From a virus, in the IMG/VR virus record IMGVR_UViG_3300012930_000028, positions 1 through 22,823 of that record: a DNA stretch of 22,823 nt. One strand, given 5' to 3'. The position numbers were made by a program, and so were the translations under genes. Below are positions 1 through 6,209 of the stretch, one piece after another. The notes below the pieces were generated by a model that saw nothing but the letters and a program-made list of their open reading frames with translations, ran no database searches and was not told the origin of the DNA. Numbering within the stretch: position 1 is the first letter of the stretch; the number at the start of each line of letters is the position of its first letter.

Positions 1-42
1 TAAAAAAATGGATAGAAAATAATCAAAATAAGGATCTAAATA

Positions 43-936
43 ATGGCTAACTCATGGCTCAGGCTATGGCATGACATGCCTACAGACCCCAAGTGGCGAA
101 CTATTTCAAAAATAAGCGGACAACGCATTGGCGATGTAATTTCTGTGTTTATACACATGCTTGTTTGTGCATCGAACGCAAACGAACGCGGGCGAACGCA
201 ATCGTTCAACTGTGAAGATGTTGCAAGCGCACTTGACCTTGAAATCGACCAAGTATCCTCGATTGTTGATGCCATGCAGTCCCGTGTTTTAGATGGGGAT
301 AGACTCAAAGGATGGGAGACTCGCCAAGTGGCACGGGAAGACGGTAGCGCCGAGCGTGCAAGAGCATGGAGAGAGGATAAAAAAGCACTAAATTCTCCAT
401 TGCGAACGCAAACGAACGCAAACGAACGCAAACGAACTCCAGATTCAGATTCAGATTCAGATTCAGATTCAGATTCAGATTCAGATTCAGATTCAGATAT
501 AAAAAAAGAAATACAAAAGAAAAAAAATCCTGATGTCGCTAACGCTCCTCCTGTTCGGGCTGAAATTTTTGAGGTGTTTAATTTTTGGAAAGAAAAATTT
601 AATCATCCGCGACAGTCGCTTAACGACCAATACAAAAAAATAATTTCACTGGCATTAAAAAATTTAACGCTGGCGGATTGTTTGGAAGCAATCGAGGGCT
701 GCTCACTCACGCCTCACAACATCGGGCAAAACGACACTGGGCAGAAATGGGACGGGTTGCATATTATTTTTGATTTCAAAAAAGGCAATCCGGCGCGGTT
801 CATCGAAAATAAAAATAATCCACCCACCCCTAAGAATTTAAAAATTGGACAGAAGGCACAAAACACAAAACAGGCAGTCGAGTACATCATTCAAAAAATA
901 GAGGAGCAAAAAAATGACAACGAACGAAATGCATGA
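43..936 (+). CDS. Phage replication initiator (lambda O-like organisation)
   Basis: This 297-aa protein probably binds the phage origin and starts replication. Residues about 1-95 (starting MANSWLRLWHDMP, then a helical region ending near RLKGWETRQ) resemble the N-terminal domain of phage replication proteins that I recognise from many phages. A charged, repetitive linker follows (residues about 115-165), including nine Asp-Ser pairs at residues 134-152. The C-terminal part (about 170-297) begins FEVFNFWKEKF and carries an LTLADCLEAIEGC segment, as seen in replisome organisers. An AAGGAT ribosome site precedes the ATG. Its 3' end overlaps the helicase-loader gene by 23 bases, a typical initiator-loader pair. 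The gene itself contains phased iteron-like repeats, as lambda O does. The family assignment is from recognition, not a search; the general replication role is fairly safe, the exact family less so. Confidence 0.72.
   Translation: MANSWLRLWHDMPTDPKWRTISKISGQRIGDVISVFIHMLVCASNANERGRTQSFNCEDVASALDLEIDQVSSIVDAMQSRVLDGDRLKGWETRQVAREDGSAERARAWREDKKALNSPLRTQTNANERKRTPDSDSDSDSDSDSDSDSDSDIKKEIQKKKNPDVANAPPVRAEIFEVFNFWKEKFNHPRQSLNDQYKKIISLALKNLTLADCLEAIEGCSLTPHNIGQNDTGQKWDGLHIIFDFKKGNPARFIENKNNPPTPKNLKIGQKAQNTKQAVEYIIQKIEEQKNDNERNA
171..200 (+). repeat. Iteron cluster 1 (three 10-bp units)
   Basis: Three head-to-tail 10-bp units with core CGAACGC start at 171, 181 and 191. They are exactly one helical turn apart and sit inside the replication gene, where they encode an NANER-type peptide. 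A partial inverted copy (CGTTC) follows at 203-207. The spacing to the second cluster at 401 is 230 bp, which keeps both clusters in helical register. Confidence 0.7.
401..440 (+). repeat. Iteron cluster 2 (three full units and one partial unit, 10 bp each)
   Basis: Units start at 401, 411, 421 and 431. The first three share CGAACGCA and the fourth diverges after CGAAC. The array again encodes a NANER peptide. Further single copies of AACGAACG lie at 919-926 (start of the next gene) and at 8348-8355 (start of terS). Those two may be chance, because Asn-Glu-Arg is encoded. Confidence 0.75.
442..498 (+). repeat. GATTCA hexanucleotide tandem repeat, nine full copies
   Basis: Perfect GATTCA repeats run from 442 to 495, followed by GAT. 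They encode an Asp-Ser repeat that forms an acidic flexible linker. Every unit uses the same two codons, so the tract is young or kept uniform by slippage. Copy-number changes of one unit would stay in frame. Confidence 0.95.
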
Positions 937-1477
937 GTTTAAAAATATCATGATGGGGATAACTGAAATTTACGGCATGGAATTTAGCGCAGCTGCTGTT
1001 CAAATTTATTTGAACGCTGTCTCGCATATCGACATCGATACCATCCGCGAAGCGGTGAACGAGCACGTAAAAAAAATACCGGAGGGACGGTTTTACCCTA
1101 AGCCATGTGAGATAATCGGATATCACGAAGGCAAACTTAAAAAAATTGAAGCTGAGAAAATTCGAGAAAGAAATTTACGGCATGAAAAAAAATTGGAACT
1201 TGAGAATTTTGTTAGCGGCGAGATAGCTGCGTTGCGATTGGATGCTGCTACGAATAAAAAAAATATTACATGCACAATAAACCCTTCGACGCTGGCTTAC
1301 GTTGAAAAATTGGGAGGCTGGGAAGAGATTTTGAAAATGTACAAACAAAATTTATATTTTTTTGACGTGATGATAACCGGATTTTTTAAATTTGAATTGG
1401 AAAGACGTCAACTAACTCACAATTGGGATTTTACAGCGAATTTAAATTTACGCCTGGTGAAAAATAATGAAAATTAA
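914..1477 (+). CDS. Probable replicative helicase loader
   Basis: This 187-aa protein overlaps the initiator gene and is likely to deliver the host DnaB-type helicase to the origin. The N-terminal part (residues about 1-70) has the pattern of phage loader/inhibitor proteins: a helical segment around FKNIMMGITEIYGMEFS, a tyrosine-containing helix, then EGRFYPKPCEIIGY, close to the FFPKP-type signature of that group. A long charged helix spans about 72-105. The C-terminal part is helical and contains LGGWEEIL. No ATPase motif is visible, so it is not a DnaC-type AAA+ loader. The ribosome site GAGGAG lies 7 bases before the ATG. The role comes from position and pattern; it could be another replication accessory protein. 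Confidence 0.6.
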   Translation: MTTNEMHEFKNIMMGITEIYGMEFSAAAVQIYLNAVSHIDIDTIREAVNEHVKKIPEGRFYPKPCEIIGYHEGKLKKIEAEKIRERNLRHEKKLELENFVSGEIAALRLDAATNKKNITCTINPSTLAYVEKLGGWEEILKMYKQNLYFFDVMITGFFKFELERRQLTHNWDFTANLNLRLVKNNEN

Positions 1478-1835
1478 TAGCAAACAAAAAGGCGCGAGAG
1501 GTGAACGCGAATTTGCGCAGTTACTTCGTGACCATGGATTTGAAGCTCGACGTGGGCAGCAGTACTGCGGAGCGAATGGCGATGCTGATGTGATTTGCGA
1601 CTCTCTGCCACAGTTTCATTTTGAAGTCAAGCGTACCGAAACTTTGAATCTAAAAAAGGCAATTTTACAAAGTCAGGCTGATTGTGGCAAAAAAATGCAG
1701 GAAAACTTAAATCGTATAGGGGTACATTCAACGATCGTACCAGTGGTAATGCATAGGTACAGTGGTGGAAAATGGATGGCTATAATAGAAGCTAATGAGT
1801 TTTTAAAGATGGTTAACAAAAAAGAGAATTTATGA
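1467..1835 (+). CDS. Holliday-junction-resolvase-like PDDEXK nuclease
   Basis: This 122-aa protein fits a small nuclease acting on branched DNA made during phage replication and recombination. The N-terminus (KQKGARGEREFAQLLRDHGF) has the Glu of a PDDEXK fold. It is followed by GDADV (catalytic Asp, about residue 41) and FEVKRTE (E-x-K, about residues 53-55). The arrangement matches phage and archaeal Hjc-type resolvases, and the length is right for that family. It overlaps the upstream gene by 11 bases and its stop overlaps the next start as ATGA, so it is part of the replication operon. A generic restriction-like endonuclease of the same fold is the main alternative. Confidence 0.72.
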   Translation: MKINSKQKGARGEREFAQLLRDHGFEARRGQQYCGANGDADVICDSLPQFHFEVKRTETLNLKKAILQSQADCGKKMQENLNRIGVHSTIVPVVMHRYSGGKWMAIIEANEFLKMVNKKENL

Positions 1836-1966
1836 CAGAACAAGAAAAATTATATCCTATAGATAATGTTATCGGTGAGGAAGATTGTAAAAAAATCCAA
1901 GAAAATGAAAAAATTGAGGATTTTAAATTAAATGTATTGAAGAGGATTTTAAATGACGCATATTGA
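1832..1966 (+). CDS. Small hypothetical protein (44 aa)
   Basis: The ATG overlaps the stop of the nuclease gene as ATGA, which favours translational coupling. The product begins MTEQEKLYPIDNVIGEEDC, is acidic and lysine-rich, probably helical, and has no membrane segment. I recognise no family. Its 3' end overlaps the next small gene by 14 bases, continuing the compact run of overlaps in this operon. Confidence 0.55.
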   Translation: MTEQEKLYPIDNVIGEEDCKKIQENEKIEDFKLNVLKRILNDAY

Positions 1967-2054
1967 TTATTTAATTTGGGATTTAGTTTGTTTAGTAATA
2001 ACCGGTATAGTTTATTTTGCTTTGAAAAATTCTAGGAGTAAGGATGATGAGTGA
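1953..2054 (+). CDS. Single-pass membrane mini-protein (33 aa)
   Basis: The frame starts at an ATG preceded by AGAGGA. It encodes MTHIDYLIWDLVCLVITGIV and then a short positively charged tail with a final acidic patch (KDDE). Residues about 6-24 form one hydrophobic segment long enough to span the inner membrane. It overlaps both neighbours (14 bases upstream, 8-11 downstream), which supports a real coupled gene. The function is unknown; phage membrane mini-proteins of this kind are often lysis or superinfection factors, but nothing here decides that. Confidence 0.5.
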   Translation: MTHIDYLIWDLVCLVITGIVYFALKNSRSKDDE

Positions 2055-2364
2055 TGTTGAAAAAATTTTATCGATAGGCGCGAATTTTAGGATAACAAAA
2101 TTATTTTTTCCTCGTGGGCAAGAGATTAGAATTGAATGCATTTATTTTTTACATGATGAGTTAGATGGTAGTCGTATTGAAATAGAAGGCTATTTTAAAT
2201 CTGAAGAAGAAGCAATCGATAGAGTTTTTATTGAATGTAAAAAATATATAGAAAGTCGGCTTGATCATTATCGATATTTAAAAGAAGAATCTAAAGAAAA
2301 AGCAAATGAATATGGTGATATAAGTATAGATTATTTAAAAAAATTAGATATATTAAATTCATAA
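2044..2364 (+). CDS. Hypothetical protein (106 aa)
   Basis: The protein begins MMSDVEKILSIGANFRI and has alternating beta-like segments (RITKLFFP, EIRIECIYFL, SRIEIEGYF). A helical, charged second half follows (EEEAIDRVFIECKKYIES). I do not recognise the family. AGGAG at 2034-2038 serves either ATG 2044 or ATG 2047; the second gives better spacing. The stop shares its last base with the next start (TAATG). Confidence 0.65.
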   Translation: MMSDVEKILSIGANFRITKLFFPRGQEIRIECIYFLHDELDGSRIEIEGYFKSEEEAIDRVFIECKKYIESRLDHYRYLKEESKEKANEYGDISIDYLKKLDILNS

Positions 2365-2549
2365 TGACTAAAAGTATTAGATATGATTTTTATAAACCAT
2401 CCGATTATGATAATTGCGATCATGAATGGAAGAAAACAGGACGTGAAAATTATTCAAATGAATTATTAACTGACATGATATGCATTAAGTGTAATTGCCC
2501 TGGTGAAAAAGACGAAGATCTTGATGAAGTATATTATCCGGCAACATAA
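2364..2549 (+). CDS. Small probable zinc-binding protein (61 aa)
   Basis: Four spaced ligands suggest a zinc ribbon: NCDHEW near residues 17-22 and MICIKCNC near 38-45, giving C-x-H ... C-x2-C. The rest is acidic. The start overlaps the upstream stop (TAATG), which indicates coupling. No function can be given; such ribbons in phage early operons often bind nucleic acid or host proteins. The zinc call rests only on the residue pattern. Confidence 0.6.
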   Translation: MTKSIRYDFYKPSDYDNCDHEWKKTGRENYSNELLTDMICIKCNCPGEKDEDLDEVYYPAT

Positions 2550-2555
2550 AAAATT

Positions 2556-2903
2556 ATGATTACTAAAAACCTCTCTGAGTTAATTAAGTCTTACATATCT
2601 GACGATCAAATCAGGCTTGTAATTTGTGAGCGACGATTTGGCGCGGTCATTGAGTTAAACTTAATTAATTTGGAAGGCAAAAAATCTTGGTGGATTACAC
2701 AGTTAAGAGTTGACCCTAATACCACTAAAAAAGAAAAATTGGCTTCCTATATTTTAAAAGAAGCCATCAAAATAGTTTATAAAAAATATCCTGCGCAAAT
2801 TTATGTCTCAAGTTCTAACTGGGGGGTGTTTTTGGAACATCAAAAAGATTTTTATTTAAATAATAGTTTTGTTAGGAAAGGAAGTTATTTTGTTTGTGGG
2901 TGA
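2556..2903 (+). CDS. Hypothetical protein, possibly GNAT-like fold (115 aa)
   Basis: The middle and C-terminal parts run beta strand (WWITQLRVDP), amphipathic helix (KKEKLASYILKEAIKIVYKKY), strand (AQIYVSS), helix, then FYLNNSFVRKGSYF. This order resembles the core of GNAT acetyltransferases, where a final FY-x-x-x-GF motif is common. The acetyl-CoA-binding loop (Q/R-x-x-G-x-G/A) is not evident, since TTKKEKLAS takes its place, so activity is doubtful. The ribosome site is weak. It is the last gene of the rightward early group, facing the leftward operon. Confidence 0.55.
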   Translation: MITKNLSELIKSYISDDQIRLVICERRFGAVIELNLINLEGKKSWWITQLRVDPNTTKKEKLASYILKEAIKIVYKKYPAQIYVSSSNWGVFLEHQKDFYLNNSFVRKGSYFVCG

Positions 2904-2941
2904 TATAATTTGTATGGCGCGGTATATCCAACATTTAGATA

Positions 2942-2978
2942 CCCTGCAATAGTAGGGGGGTGTAAGTGAAAATCTTAC
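2942..2978. terminator. Tandem hairpins at the convergent gene junction
   Basis: Two small stems lie between the convergent operons. One is CCCTGC/GTAGGG with an AATA loop (2942-2957); the other is GTAAG/CTTAC with a 7-nt loop (2962-2978). Neither is followed by a good T-run on either strand, so intrinsic termination is uncertain. The position is where both transcripts should end. Confidence 0.35.
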
Positions 2979-2989
2979 CCGCGTCGCTT

Positions 2990-3298
2990 TTATAATATTT
3001 TGCATTTTATTCCTTGCTTTCTAAAATGAAATATTAATTCATTCCTTGGGAATGGGATCGTATCAGTTTTAAGATATTCCATTAATTTAATAAAATTTTT
3101 TACTTTATCAAAATAATCATAGAATTTTTGTTGTTTTTTTGTACGAGGCTCTATCTTTGCAGTAAAAAATAGTTTTAAGCAAGGGCTAAAACATAATATA
3201 AATTCATCGTTTAAAATAATATCGGCACCGTACGAAATTGGATCAAGCCCAAAGTTTGTAATGTTAACGGAGGTAATTTTATAATCTTCAATTTTCAT
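2990..3298 (-). CDS. Hypothetical protein, last gene of the leftward operon (102 aa)
   Basis: The N-terminus MKIEDYKITSVN matches the start of the 80-aa protein encoded at 4194-4436 (MKIEKYKIKAVN), so the two may share a short N-terminal module. Beta-rich segments follow (SYGADIILNDEFILCFSP), then a helical KQQKFYDYFDKVKNFIKLMEYL. An AGGAAA ribosome site precedes the start. No recognised family, and no membrane segment or signal peptide. Confidence 0.6.
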   Translation of the reverse strand: MKIEDYKITSVNITNFGLDPISYGADIILNDEFILCFSPCLKLFFTAKIEPRTKKQQKFYDYFDKVKNFIKLMEYLKTDTIPFPRNELIFHFRKQGIKCKIL

Positions 3299-3307
3299 AT
3301 TATTTTC

Positions 3308-4192
3308 CTACCACGTATGAATGATAATGTTATCTTTAATAAAACTAAAAACTTGGCGTGATGCCGCCTTAATAATCTTTTGTATTTCTTCCTCTGTGCC
3401 AATGATTTCTTTCTCTTTTACTAAATCTTCAAAATATGCTTTAACTGTGTCGACGATATTTTCAACGTAAGTAAACTTTTGATCGCGCGATAATAATTTT
3501 TCTAAGCGCATTGGTTGGCATAGGTAGTCATAGTCAGTTTTAATAGTTTTTATTCTTTCGATAGGTTTATTTTCATGCTTAAAAACTTTTTTATAAAGTT
3601 TGTGATCAATAGAAATGACAATACCTTCTGGCTCCATAAAACCTGGGCATAGAAGCGAGCCGTTTTTTCTAAGTGATGAAAACATGTCGTTGATGACATC
3701 GTTTAATTCTGATGCTTTTATTAGACCTTCAAAGAGAAGCGGCACTAAAACAGTTTGAGGAGGAAATTCATCTAGTTTTAAATAAGGATTGAATAATACA
3801 AATTTTCTATCGCTTAATCCTTCACCGCTGTTAATTCCTTTTCCGCACCATTCTCCGTAGTAACGCCCGGCAGGTAACTTTAAAAATTCATCTTCATTTT
3901 CTAAAACAAAATTGCAGAAACCGTAGTTATCATCGTCGTATTCAAGCCATCGGGAGCGTGATCCTATTCCTGTAATTTTTTTTATTGTTTTTCCTGGTCT
4001 TACATTAACAAAAGGTTTAGATGTATAAAAAAAATTATCGTGGATATTTATTATTTCTTCTTCTATTAAAATTTGAGCATTAGTGCCATGTATTTTTTGA
4101 GTGATGTAGACGTCTAATCGGTCTATATTTTCAATAGATTTAAAGGATTTGAATAATGTAGGGTCAGAGTTTAATTTATATTTTTCAGTCAT
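3308..4192 (-). CDS. RNA ligase (covalent nucleotidyltransferase family)
   Basis: This 294-aa protein should seal RNA ends through an enzyme-AMP intermediate. The nucleotidyltransferase motifs are visible in order: motif I KIHGTN (nucleophile Lys33), motif Ia SRSR (78-81), motif III YYGEWCGKG (Glu114), motif IV EGIVI (Glu189) and motif V YKKVFK (Lys202/Lys205). A helical C-terminal region of about 80 residues follows. I chose the ATG at 4192 over the in-frame one at 4213 because GGAG sits just before it, inside the end of the upstream gene. It is embedded in the leftward early operon. Known phage RNA ligases can repair host tRNAs cut by anticodon nucleases; that role is inferred here. DNA-ligase identity is unlikely given the size and the KxHG motif. 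Confidence 0.88.
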   Translation of the reverse strand: MTEKYKLNSDPTLFKSFKSIENIDRLDVYITQKIHGTNAQILIEEEIINIHDNFFYTSKPFVNVRPGKTIKKITGIGSRSRWLEYDDDNYGFCNFVLENEDEFLKLPAGRYYGEWCGKGINSGEGLSDRKFVLFNPYLKLDEFPPQTVLVPLLFEGLIKASELNDVINDMFSSLRKNGSLLCPGFMEPEGIVISIDHKLYKKVFKHENKPIERIKTIKTDYDYLCQPMRLEKLLSRDQKFTYVENIVDTVKAYFEDLVKEKEIIGTEEEIQKIIKAASRQVFSFIKDNIIIHTW

Positions 4193-4193
4193 T

Positions 4194-4436
4194 TTATCGC
4201 TCCAAATTTTCAAAATCTATTGCATATTCATCTGTAGTAACAATTGTTTTTATTAATGAAATTGATTTGTAATTATTTAGTTCTTTTTTTAGTTTAGAAA
4301 AAATTTTATAAACTTTGTCATAATTTTGTATTTCATTATTGCCGAGTTCGCTGCTAAACTTTTCACTATTAAAATCAAAATCATAAATTTCATTATATTT
4401 ATTCACTGCTTTAATTTTATATTTTTCTATTTTCAT
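4194..4436 (-). CDS. Hypothetical protein with MKIE-YKI start (80 aa)
   Basis: The ATG at 4436 is preferred to the one at 4451 because GTGGAGA lies 6-10 bases before it and it falls just after the upstream stop. The product starts MKIEKYKIKAVNKYNEIYDF, similar to the protein at 2990-3298. It continues with a lysine-rich helical region (DKVYKIFSKLKKELNNYKS) and an acidic end. One base separates it from the RNA ligase gene, so the two are probably co-translated. No family is recognised. Confidence 0.6.
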   Translation of the reverse strand: MKIEKYKIKAVNKYNEIYDFDFNSEKFSSELGNNEIQNYDKVYKIFSKLKKELNNYKSISLIKTIVTTDEYAIDFENLER

Positions 4437-4437
4437 T

Positions 4438-4653
4438 TTATTTCTCCACAAATTTATACTCTATCCTACCGCCTAAAGCTTTTGCGTACGCGTCTATACG
4501 GTTTAAGCTGGGCGAATGGTCGGTATTATCTTTGCCTTCTTCTAATCGACATATAGAGCCTGCGTGCGTGCCTAGTCTTTCAGCTATTTGTTTTTGAGTA
4601 AGTTTAAGGGATAAACGTTTATTTTTTAGTTGTATTATTATTGGATGTTTCAT
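4438..4653 (-). CDS. XRE-family helix-turn-helix regulator (71 aa)
   Basis: The product contains a Cro/CI-type helix-turn-helix, LTQKQIAERLGTHAGSICRLE, at about residues 18-38. A helix with ALGGRIEYKF follows, typical of small XRE proteins including antitoxin-like and Cro-like repressors. The ATG at 4653 overlaps the upstream stop (ATGA), which decides the start over the upstream in-frame ATG codons. Being in the middle of the operon, it may repress the operon promoter near 7313-7341, whose start site overlaps a palindrome. An orphan antitoxin is the main alternative, since the upstream 61-aa neighbour could be a partner. Confidence 0.8.
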   Translation of the reverse strand: MKHPIIIQLKNKRLSLKLTQKQIAERLGTHAGSICRLEEGKDNTDHSPSLNRIDAYAKALGGRIEYKFVEK

Positions 4654-4835
4654 CTGTCGTATACCTGCCATAAAGATCTTAATAAACATTCCGCATGGAC
4701 TGTAATAGAATCTATATTTTTTTTATCACTTGTAATTTCAACTACTACTAATTTATAGGTATTTTCTTCACATGAGCAACATGGTTTAGACATTTTTAAA
4801 GCTGTATCTTCATGTACTCTAATTATATTAAACAT
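4650..4835 (-). CDS. Cysteine-rich small protein (61 aa)
   Basis: The sequence has KPCCSCEENTYKL (three cysteines near residues 19-22) and VHAECLL (His and Cys near 47-50), a spacing that could bind one zinc ion. Between them lie two beta-like segments (LVVVEIT, IDSITV). AAGGAG precedes the start. Its stop overlaps the XRE gene start (ATGA), so the two are coupled. It could be a partner of the regulator or an independent host-interaction protein. Confidence 0.6.
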   Translation of the reverse strand: MFNIIRVHEDTALKMSKPCCSCEENTYKLVVVEITSDKKNIDSITVHAECLLRSLWQVYDR

Positions 4836-4844
4836 AATTTCTCC

Positions 4845-5228
4845 TTAGGTTTTGTTATGAATTATTTCTGGTTTTGGCGAATCATAAATATTAGCTAATA
4901 AATCCTCAGCTGATATTTTATGATTGATGGACTGGCTAAATCTTTTAGTAAAAGTATCATTGCTTAAACATTCAATATTACAGCGAGTAAATTTGAATAG
5001 AGCTTCCATTTCTTCGCCGGTTACTTCGATAGTGGGTAATTTTTTTGGGTATTCTTTAGTGATTACGCACCTTACTGTTTCAAAATAATTCATATCGATT
5101 TTATTAAATTCTTCTTGTGTTAATTCCCAGGTTTTTGTTTTCATAAAATATGTCGCGCCCGTTTGTAATAGATGCTCTCCGGCAAAAGGGTCGCAACAAT
5201 CTTTGATTTTATAAGTTATTTCTGACAT
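4845..5228 (-). CDS. Hypothetical protein (127 aa)
   Basis: The protein opens MSEITYKIKDCCDPFAGEHLL, has a segment rich in aromatic and acidic residues, then VTGEEMEALFKFTRCNIECL and a hydrophilic tail. Four cysteines occur (CC near residues 11-12, one near 54, CNIEC near 82-86). An AGGAG ribosome site is well placed. I recognise no family, signal peptide or membrane segment. It is a regular member of the leftward operon. Confidence 0.62.
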   Translation of the reverse strand: MSEITYKIKDCCDPFAGEHLLQTGATYFMKTKTWELTQEEFNKIDMNYFETVRCVITKEYPKKLPTIEVTGEEMEALFKFTRCNIECLSNDTFTKRFSQSINHKISAEDLLANIYDSPKPEIIHNKT

Positions 5229-5247
5229 TAAGTTATCTCCTGTTTTT

Positions 5248-5496
5248 TTAGTTTAATTTATCGTATAGTTTTGACATTTCTTTCGATAGCTCATCACTTT
5301 CTAGTAAAAGTTTAGAGTAATAAAGAATTGCTTTCTCGTAAGAGAAAAAAATATCTATTGTTATTGCGCCACCTGGGATTTCTTCATTCACAAAGTAACA
5401 TCTGAGTTGAGTTTCAGTTATGAAGAAAGTGCTACACTCGGATTTTTTTAACGTTATATTTGTGTACGTGCTTTGATAGTTTTCTATGGTTTTCAT
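5248..5496 (-). CDS. Hypothetical protein (82 aa)
   Basis: The product starts MKTIENYQSTYTNITLKKSE and alternates beta-like segments (TFFITETQLRCYFV, GAITIDIFF). It ends with a helix YEKAILYYSKLLLESDELSKEM. The start overlaps the stop of the upstream cysteine-rich gene (ATGA) and has a GGGAG site. The strand-strand-helix layout is shared loosely with other small proteins of this operon, such as 2044-2364 on the other strand, but no family is recognised. Confidence 0.6.
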   Translation of the reverse strand: MKTIENYQSTYTNITLKKSECSTFFITETQLRCYFVNEEIPGGAITIDIFFSYEKAILYYSKLLLESDELSKEMSKLYDKLN

Positions 5497-5645
5497 AATT
5501 TTGTTATCTCCCTATTTGTAATTTCTTTATCATCTTCTTTGTCATCAAAACAATTGCAAATACAATCACACTCGTCCATGTGATTATTTTGACATTCCGA
5601 ACAAGAATGAATCTCACAAAATTGACCTTTAAGATAATTTGTCAT
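5493..5645 (-). CDS. Very cysteine-rich mini-protein (50 aa)
   Basis: A short frame, MTNYLKGQFCEIHSCSEC and onward, places cysteines at about 10, 15, 18, 26, 28, 30 and 32 with histidines at 13 and 22. An acidic tail DDKEDDKE follows. This density suggests metal binding, perhaps two sites. The start overlaps the upstream stop (ATGA), its stop overlaps the next start (ATGA), and AAGGAA precedes it, so translation is well supported. The function is unknown. Confidence 0.62.
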   Translation of the reverse strand: MTNYLKGQFCEIHSCSECQNNHMDECDCICNCFDDKEDDKEITNREITKL

Positions 5646-5809
5646 TTTTTTCCTTTTGATTTTTTATATTCTTCTTCAAATTTTCTATTTTCTTCATCTA
5701 TTTTCTTTAAATAATCGAAATATTTAATGAAGGGTAATGATTGTTTTACTTTTTCAGCAACTAGTTTGTTGTATAACAATTCTTCTGGTGTCATTAATCT
5801 AATAGTCAT
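5642..5809 (-). CDS. Charged helical mini-protein (55 aa)
   Basis: The frame starts MTIRLMTPEELLYNKLVAEK and ends in a long Lys/Glu helix (DEENRKFEEEYKKSKGKK). An AGGA site precedes the ATG and the stop overlaps the next start as ATGA. It fills the gap between the better-sized genes, and the coupling on its 3' side argues that it is expressed. The predicted helix could be a short coiled coil; no family is recognised. Confidence 0.6.
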   Translation of the reverse strand: MTIRLMTPEELLYNKLVAEKVKQSLPFIKYFDYLKKIDEENRKFEEEYKKSKGKK

Positions 5810-5821
5810 GATGGGTTCCTT

Positions 5822-6016
5822 TTAGTTGTTAAAGTGGTCTCTGAAATGTTCCCGAAGGTCTTCGCTAACGGTTCCAAGGTTGTTAGGGAAAAATATTTCA
5901 TCACCTTGGAAAGTAATTAAAATTGAAAGGTCATTAAAAACTTTTACCTGACAGTCAGTTTGTTTGTTTAAAAAGTCTTGTATATCTTGCGGTAGTTTTG
6001 ATAAATATGATTTCAT
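5822..6016 (-). CDS. Hypothetical protein (64 aa)
   Basis: The sequence begins MKSYLSKLPQDIQDFLNKQT and continues with beta-like CQVKVFNDLSILITFQGDEIFFP and an acidic helix at the end (SEDLREHFRDHF). The start overlaps the upstream stop (ATGA) with AAGGAG before it. Its stop codon lies within AACTAAAAGGAA, which also supplies the ribosome site of the next gene. No family is recognised. Confidence 0.6.
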   Translation of the reverse strand: MKSYLSKLPQDIQDFLNKQTDCQVKVFNDLSILITFQGDEIFFPNNLGTVSEDLREHFRDHFNN

Positions 6017-6195
6017 GATGCACTCCTTTTCTCCCTTAATTTTTGTAAAAATTCGCCTACTGCTGTTTTTAACATTCTTCGATTGTGAGAATTATTTAAC
6101 ATAGTGGATGTTCCTCTGAATTTTAAATGTTCCCGAGCGTCTTCAATTGTTATTTCTCCTGGGGAAAATTTAGTTTTACCTTTTTGTTTTTTCAT
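6013..6195 (-). CDS. Basic hypothetical protein (60 aa)
   Basis: The product is strongly basic (MKKQKGKTKFSPGEITIED, then NRRMLKTAVGEFLQKLREKR). Its composition would suit nucleic-acid binding, though no motif is recognised. An AAGGAAA site precedes the start and the stop overlaps the next start (ATGA). Confidence 0.58.
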   Translation of the reverse strand: MKKQKGKTKFSPGEITIEDAREHLKFRGTSTMLNNSHNRRMLKTAVGEFLQKLREKRSAS

Positions 6196-6209
6196 AATGG
6201 TTTCCTTTT

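Larger units (their letters stand above)
401..530. other. Candidate replication origin inside the initiator gene
   Basis: The 10-bp-phased iterons at 401-440 are followed by nine hexanucleotide repeats (442-498) and then a nearly pure A/T, purine-rich stretch at about 499-530. This order (initiator sites, then an easily melted region, all inside the initiator gene) is the layout of the lambda origin within O. Initiator binding here is inferred; nothing in the sequence proves it. Confidence 0.5.

Noticed and set aside
36-431. Minus-strand frame opposite the replication gene
   Set aside because: It is antisense to a better-supported gene with a ribosome site and known pattern, and has no ribosome site of its own.
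2556-2903. Confident acetyltransferase call
   Set aside because: The strand/helix order is GNAT-like, but the acetyl-CoA-binding loop is not visible, so only a tentative fold note is kept.
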